This document shows, piece by piece, positions 14,214 to 17,689 of a stretch of 17,689 nt of DNA. Below the pieces are notes generated by a model, which saw only the letters and a list, made by a program, of their open reading frames with translations, searched no databases and had not been told where the DNA came from. Origin of the DNA: Actinomycetota bacterium (GTDB taxonomy: Bacteria > Actinomycetota > Actinomycetes > S36-B12 > UBA5976); NCBI GenBank assembly GCA_016870945.1, contig VGAH01000011.1, forward strand, positions 1 through 17,689, read 5' to 3'. Position 1 is the first letter of the stretch. Every line of letters starts with the position of its first letter. The translations under genes were made by a program, and so were the position numbers.

Positions 14214-16267
14214 AGAGGGCAGCGCGCCCTTTTCGCGTCATCTCTGAATTTCAACCAAGCGGGGATCAGCCTGCTGCATTAGCTGAAATTGCCAAGCGGC
14301 TAAGAGCGGGCGAGAAAGACGTCGTCTTGTTAGGCGCAACCGGCACCGGTAAATCAGCAACGACTGCATGGCTTATCGAGCAATTGCAAAGACCCACGTT
14401 GGTAATCGAGCCGAACAAGACCCTTGCCGCACAGATGGCAAACGAGCTGCGCGAGATGATGCCGAATAACGCCGTCGAGTATTTCGTTTCGTATTACGAC
14501 TACTACCAGCCTGAGGCCTACGTGCCCCAGACCGACACATACATCGAAAAAGATTCATCGATCAATCAAGAGGTTGAGCGACTTCGACATTCGGCTACCA
14601 GTTCGCTCTTGACGCGGCGCGATGTTGTGGTGGTGGCGACCGTGTCATGTATTTACGGCTTGGGCACCCCAGCTGAATACGTGGATCGAATGATCAAGTT
14701 GCGCGTAGGTGAAGAATTCGGCAGGGACGAGCTCATCAAGCGCCTGATCGGAATTCAATATCAGCGTAATGACTTTGATTTCACACGCGGCACCTTTCGA
14801 GTCAAGGGTGACACATTAGATGTCATTCCGATGTATGAAGAGATGGCGATTCGTGTCGAGTTCTTTGGCGATCAGGTCGAACGTCTCTTAGTTCTTCATC
14901 CGCTAACTGGCGAGGTGATTTCAGATGATTCCGAAGCATTCATATTCCCTGCTACCCACTACGTGGCAGGCGAAGAGAGAATGAAACGTGCAATCGGTGA
15001 GATAGAAGAAGAGCTGGCCGAACAACTTGCCTCGCTAAAGCAAAGCGGCAAGTTGTTAGAGGCACAGCGACTACAGATGAGAACCGCTTTTGATCTTGAG
15101 CTCTTACGTGAGATGGGGTTTTGTTCAGGTATCGAGAACTACTCACGCTTCATAGACGGACGCCCAAAAGGCAGTGCCCCAAATTGCTTGCTGGATTACT
15201 TTCCTGACGATTTCTTGTTAGTAATAGATGAGTCTCACGTAACGGTGCCACAGATAGGTGGCATGTATGAGGGCGACATGAGTAGAAAGCGCACCCTGGT
15301 CGAGCACGGCTTTCGACTGCCATCGGCGATGGACAATCGTCCACTTCGATTCAGTGAGTTTGAGTCGCGCGTTGGGCAGAGCGTCTATTTGTCAGCAACC
15401 CCTGGTGATTATGAGTTGAAGAAAGTCCATGGCGATGTAGTCGAGCAAGTCATTAGGCCTACAGGCTTAGTTGACCCCTTAGTTGTCGTGAAGCCCGTCA
15501 AAGGTCAAATCGACGACTTGCGTGAACAGATCGTCCACAGAGTCGAGCGAAATGAGCGGGTGCTCGTCACGACGCTGACCAAGAGAATGGCAGAAGAGCT
15601 CACCAAGTACTTACAAGAGCAAGGCATCCGGGTGCAGTACTTGCACTCTGACGTCGACACCATTCGACGAGTTGAACTGCTACGTGAGCTTCGGCTTGGT
15701 GAATACGACGTGTTAGTCGGCATAAACCTGCTGCGTGAGGGGTTGGACTTACCTGAGGTCTCGTTGGTTGCCATATTGGACGCTGACAAAGAGGGTTTCT
15801 TGCGTTCTGATACCAGCCTCATTCAGACCATCGGGCGCGCCGCTCGCAACGTTTCAGGCGAAGTGCACATGTATGCCGATCGAATCACAGATTCAATGAG
15901 ACGCGCCATCGATGAAACAAATAGACGTCGTGAGAAGCAAGTGGCATTTAATCAAGCAAACGGCATAACCCCCGCCCCGATTAGAAAGAAGATTTCGGAC
16001 ATCACGGACATGCTTGCGCGAGAAGACGCAGATACCGAAGACTTCAAGCTTCAGCGCACCGGGGGGAAGTCAAAGTCGGAGCAGGCATTACAGGGCAGCC
16101 AACACCTCTCTTTAGCTGAATTCGGGGGAAACACCGAAGCCCTGATAGATGAATTGAGCGCACGCATGCACTTGGCAGCAGAGGCCCTGCAGTTCGAAGT
16201 AGCAGCTAGGTACCGCGATGAGGTTCGAGAATTAAAGAAAGAGCTCAGGGCGATCAAAGACCGTTGA
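14177..16267 (+). CDS. uvrB: Excinuclease ABC subunit B
   Basis: Damage-verifying helicase-like subunit of nucleotide excision repair; loads onto DNA with UvrA and recruits UvrC. 696 aa, normal. Seen: Walker A GATGTGKSA (K59); the beta-hairpin region YFVSYYDYYQPEAYVPQTDT; helicase motif II VIDESH; the YLSATPG motif; the ILDADKEGFLRS and motif VI QTIGRAARN; and a C-terminal UVR coiled domain (about 655-690, FEVAARYRDEVRELKKEL) that contacts UvrC. The ATG lies inside coaE; AGAGG ends one base before it, too close to be an ideal ribosome site, so translational coupling to coaE is likely. A TerC gene intervenes before uvrA. Confidence 0.97.
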   Translation: MATTTAPHVKPIERAARPFRVISEFQPSGDQPAALAEIAKRLRAGEKDVVLLGATGTGKSATTAWLIEQLQRPTLVIEPNKTLAAQMANELREMMPNNAVEYFVSYYDYYQPEAYVPQTDTYIEKDSSINQEVERLRHSATSSLLTRRDVVVVATVSCIYGLGTPAEYVDRMIKLRVGEEFGRDELIKRLIGIQYQRNDFDFTRGTFRVKGDTLDVIPMYEEMAIRVEFFGDQVERLLVLHPLTGEVISDDSEAFIFPATHYVAGEERMKRAIGEIEEELAEQLASLKQSGKLLEAQRLQMRTAFDLELLREMGFCSGIENYSRFIDGRPKGSAPNCLLDYFPDDFLLVIDESHVTVPQIGGMYEGDMSRKRTLVEHGFRLPSAMDNRPLRFSEFESRVGQSVYLSATPGDYELKKVHGDVVEQVIRPTGLVDPLVVVKPVKGQIDDLREQIVHRVERNERVLVTTLTKRMAEELTKYLQEQGIRVQYLHSDVDTIRRVELLRELRLGEYDVLVGINLLREGLDLPEVSLVAILDADKEGFLRSDTSLIQTIGRAARNVSGEVHMYADRITDSMRRAIDETNRRREKQVAFNQANGITPAPIRKKISDITDMLAREDADTEDFKLQRTGGKSKSEQALQGSQHLSLAEFGGNTEALIDELSARMHLAAEALQFEVAARYRDEVRELKKELRAIKDR

Positions 16268-16274
16268 ACTGGAA

Positions 16275-16280
16275 TAAACT
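16275..16280 (+). promoter_or_regulatory. Candidate -10 element of the TerC gene (leaderless)
   Basis: TAAACT is followed by six bases and then the GTG start (16287), so the first transcribed base would be the start codon itself. It matches TATAAT in four of six positions. There is no Shine-Dalgarno in the 19-bp gap after uvrB. With no leader there is no room for a yybP-ykoY manganese riboswitch, which precedes many TerC-family genes elsewhere. Confidence 0.45.
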
Positions 16281-16286
16281 CCAGCA

Positions 16287-17240
16287 GTGAACCAGATCTC
16301 ACCTGCGGTCTGGGCCATCACAGTCATCGCCGTTTTCTCTGTTTATGTCTTCGAGTACGTAATGGCGGCTAGAAGGCCACATGTTGTTCAGCCCAAAGAG
16401 GCAGCCATTGGCGTCTCTATTTACGTCGCGGCTGCAATCGCCTTTGGGGCAGCGCTTTGGGTGTTTGCGAGCCCTGGCAAGGGGGCCGAATTCTTCGCAG
16501 GTTGGATAACCGAATACAGCTTGAGTGTCGACAACCTCTTTGTCTTCATAGTGATCATGGGTTCATTCGCAGTGCCAACGTTGTACCAACAGAAGATTCT
16601 TCAAATTGGCATTTTGGGTGCATTGATCTTGCGATTTGCCTTCATTCTCGTAGGCGCGGCACTGCTAAACGCCTTTTGGTGGATGTTTTTCGTCTTCGGG
16701 GCCTTTCTCATCTACACGGCATACAAATTGGCGACTACCCACGAAGGTGATACCGACCCGACGAAGGGGCGCTTAATACAGACTCTTCAGAAGTTCTTGC
16801 CCATGACCCCGACTTATCACGAGGGTAAGTACTCCATCAAGATGTCGGGCCGACGAGTTTTTACGCCGCTCTTGCTGGTCATCGTGGCCATTTTCGTCAC
16901 TGATCTCGTGTTTGCGCTTGATTCGATACCTGCGATTTTTGGAATCACGACGGATCCGTACATAGTCTTTACTGCGAATGCCTTCGCACTCATGGGCTTA
17001 CGCCAACTGTATTTTTTAGTTGACGGCCTCTTGGATCGGTTGGTTTATCTCTCGTATGGGTTGTCTCTAATTCTTGCCTTCATCGGAGTCAAGATGATCA
17101 TGCACGCCGCCCATGAGGCTGGCTGGGAAGTTCCGGAGGTTCCTACCTGGCTATCGCTAATCGTGATTTTGGTAATTTTGGCGACAACTGTCATCTTGAG
17201 CCTTACTGTTGGTCGAACCCGAAAGCGCGCCAGTGGCTGA
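16287..17240 (+). CDS. TerC-family integral membrane protein
   Basis: Members of this family (Alx, MeeY/MeeF-type, TerC) are linked to metal-ion, mainly manganese, export and to metallation of secreted proteins; some are associated with tellurite resistance. 317 aa, multiple membrane segments. Two acidic membrane motifs are intact: EYSLSVDNLFVF (E76, D82, N83) and FVTDLVFALDSIPAIFG (D206, D212). A hydrophilic loop (about 150-190) separates the halves and the C-terminus is basic (GRTRKRASG). Starts at GTG, predicted leaderless, 19 bp after uvrB; its end overlaps uvrA by 8 bp. The substrate is not determined from sequence. Confidence 0.93.
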   Translation: MNQISPAVWAITVIAVFSVYVFEYVMAARRPHVVQPKEAAIGVSIYVAAAIAFGAALWVFASPGKGAEFFAGWITEYSLSVDNLFVFIVIMGSFAVPTLYQQKILQIGILGALILRFAFILVGAALLNAFWWMFFVFGAFLIYTAYKLATTHEGDTDPTKGRLIQTLQKFLPMTPTYHEGKYSIKMSGRRVFTPLLLVIVAIFVTDLVFALDSIPAIFGITTDPYIVFTANAFALMGLRQLYFLVDGLLDRLVYLSYGLSLILAFIGVKMIMHAAHEAGWEVPEVPTWLSLIVILVILATTVILSLTVGRTRKRASG

Positions 17241-17689
17241 TTCGCTAGTCGTGCGAGGTGCTAGGGAACACAACCTCAAGAACGTTTCGCTCGAATTACC
17301 GCGAAATTCGCTAATTGTTTTCACCGGTTTGTCTGGTTCTGGTAAGTCCAGTCTTGCTTTTGACACGATCTTTGCAGAAGGGCAGAGGCGTTACGTTGAA
17401 AGCCTTTCTGCATACGCTCGGCAGTTTCTTGGCCAGATGGACAAACCAGACGTGGACTTCATCGAGGGTCTCTCACCGGCGGTATCAATCGATCAGAAAT
17501 CAACCAACAGAAACCCAAGGTCAACCGTGGGAACCATTACTGAGGTCTACGACTATTTGCGTGTGCTCTTTGCTCGCGCGGGCAGGCCCCACTGTCCGAC
17601 CTGTGGCAAGCCAATCTCTAGGCAAACGCCCCAACAGATCGTTGATCAGATCCTTGAGCTACCCGCAGGCACACGCTTTCAGATCTTGG
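17233..17689 (+). CDS. uvrA: Excinuclease ABC subunit A, N-terminal part (continues beyond window)
   Basis: DNA-damage sensor of nucleotide excision repair, an ABC-type ATPase that loads UvrB. The first 152 codons are present and the frame is open to the window edge. Seen: the family start ADSLVVRGAREHNLKNV; Walker A GLSGSGKSS (32-40); the FDTIFAEGQRRYVESLSAYARQF block; AVSIDQKS; and the first half of a zinc finger, C121-P-T-C124-G. Starts at GTG within the end of the TerC gene (8-bp overlap), so it is probably co-transcribed with it. The UvrB-binding, insertion and second ATPase domains lie outside the window. No SOS-type GAAC-N4-GTTC box was seen near the start. Confidence 0.96.
   Translation, partial: MADSLVVRGAREHNLKNVSLELPRNSLIVFTGLSGSGKSSLAFDTIFAEGQRRYVESLSAYARQFLGQMDKPDVDFIEGLSPAVSIDQKSTNRNPRSTVGTITEVYDYLRVLFARAGRPHCPTCGKPISRQTPQQIVDQILELPAGTRFQIL

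Noticed and set aside
16268..16286. yybP-ykoY manganese riboswitch before the TerC gene
   Set aside because: Only 19 bp separate it from uvrB and the predicted transcript is leaderless; no structured leader is possible outside uvrB coding sequence.
16250..17260. LexA/SOS box near uvrB, the TerC gene or uvrA
   Set aside because: No GAAC-N4-GTTC-type match seen at these starts; only isolated half sites such as TCGAAC near 17213.

Overview
The window is a gene-dense piece of an actinobacterial chromosome, from a small, streamlined genome of roughly balanced base composition. Evidence for Actinobacteria: the order aroC-aroK-aroB-aroQ-efp-nusB; a four-domain ribosomal protein S1 with an actinobacterial-style C-terminal tail; a mycobacterial-type DNA polymerase I with Tyr in the O helix and no proofreading residues; and the polA-rpsA-coaE-uvrB-terC-uvrA neighbourhood. 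Short spacers and many overlapping stop/start codons suggest a compact genome such as those of planktonic Nanopelagicales or small Micrococcales. The exact lineage is inference.

Layout. (1) 1-3434, plus strand: end of chorismate synthase, shikimate kinase, dehydroquinate synthase and type II dehydroquinase (four shikimate-pathway enzymes), then EF-P and NusB, mostly coupled by overlaps. (2) 3448-3530, minus: tRNA-Leu(CAA). (3) 3531-8999: a branched-chain-amino-acid-type (Liv/HAAT) ABC importer split into two convergent units. The lipoprotein binding protein livK is on the plus strand; livH-livM-livG-livF are on the minus strand. The two units meet at one hairpin terminator (5023-5050). LivH carries an unusual secreted N-terminal domain. 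(4) 9061-9474, minus: a YdiI/PaaI-type hotdog thioesterase, divergent from polA. (5) 9502-17689, plus: polA, rpsA, coaE, uvrB, a TerC-family membrane protein, and the first 152 codons of uvrA. This run combines DNA repair, translation and coenzyme A synthesis.

Regulatory reading. Five starts (livH, the thioesterase, polA, rpsA, terC) lack a convincing Shine-Dalgarno sequence and have a TANNNT -10 hexamer 6-10 nt upstream. This is the arrangement expected for leaderless or nearly leaderless transcripts. Between the thioesterase and polA the two -10 elements are the two halves of one perfect 10-bp palindrome. livK, by contrast, has a strong Shine-Dalgarno, a structured leader and an operator-like 12-bp palindrome at its predicted transcription start.

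No insertion sequence, prophage, CRISPR array, rRNA or evident horizontally acquired block was seen. No stretch over 300 bases lacks a gene. Most of the window is core housekeeping. The points most worth a second look are the LivH fusion, the symmetric promoter, the livK leader, the missing canonical start of coaE and the polA active-site substitutions.
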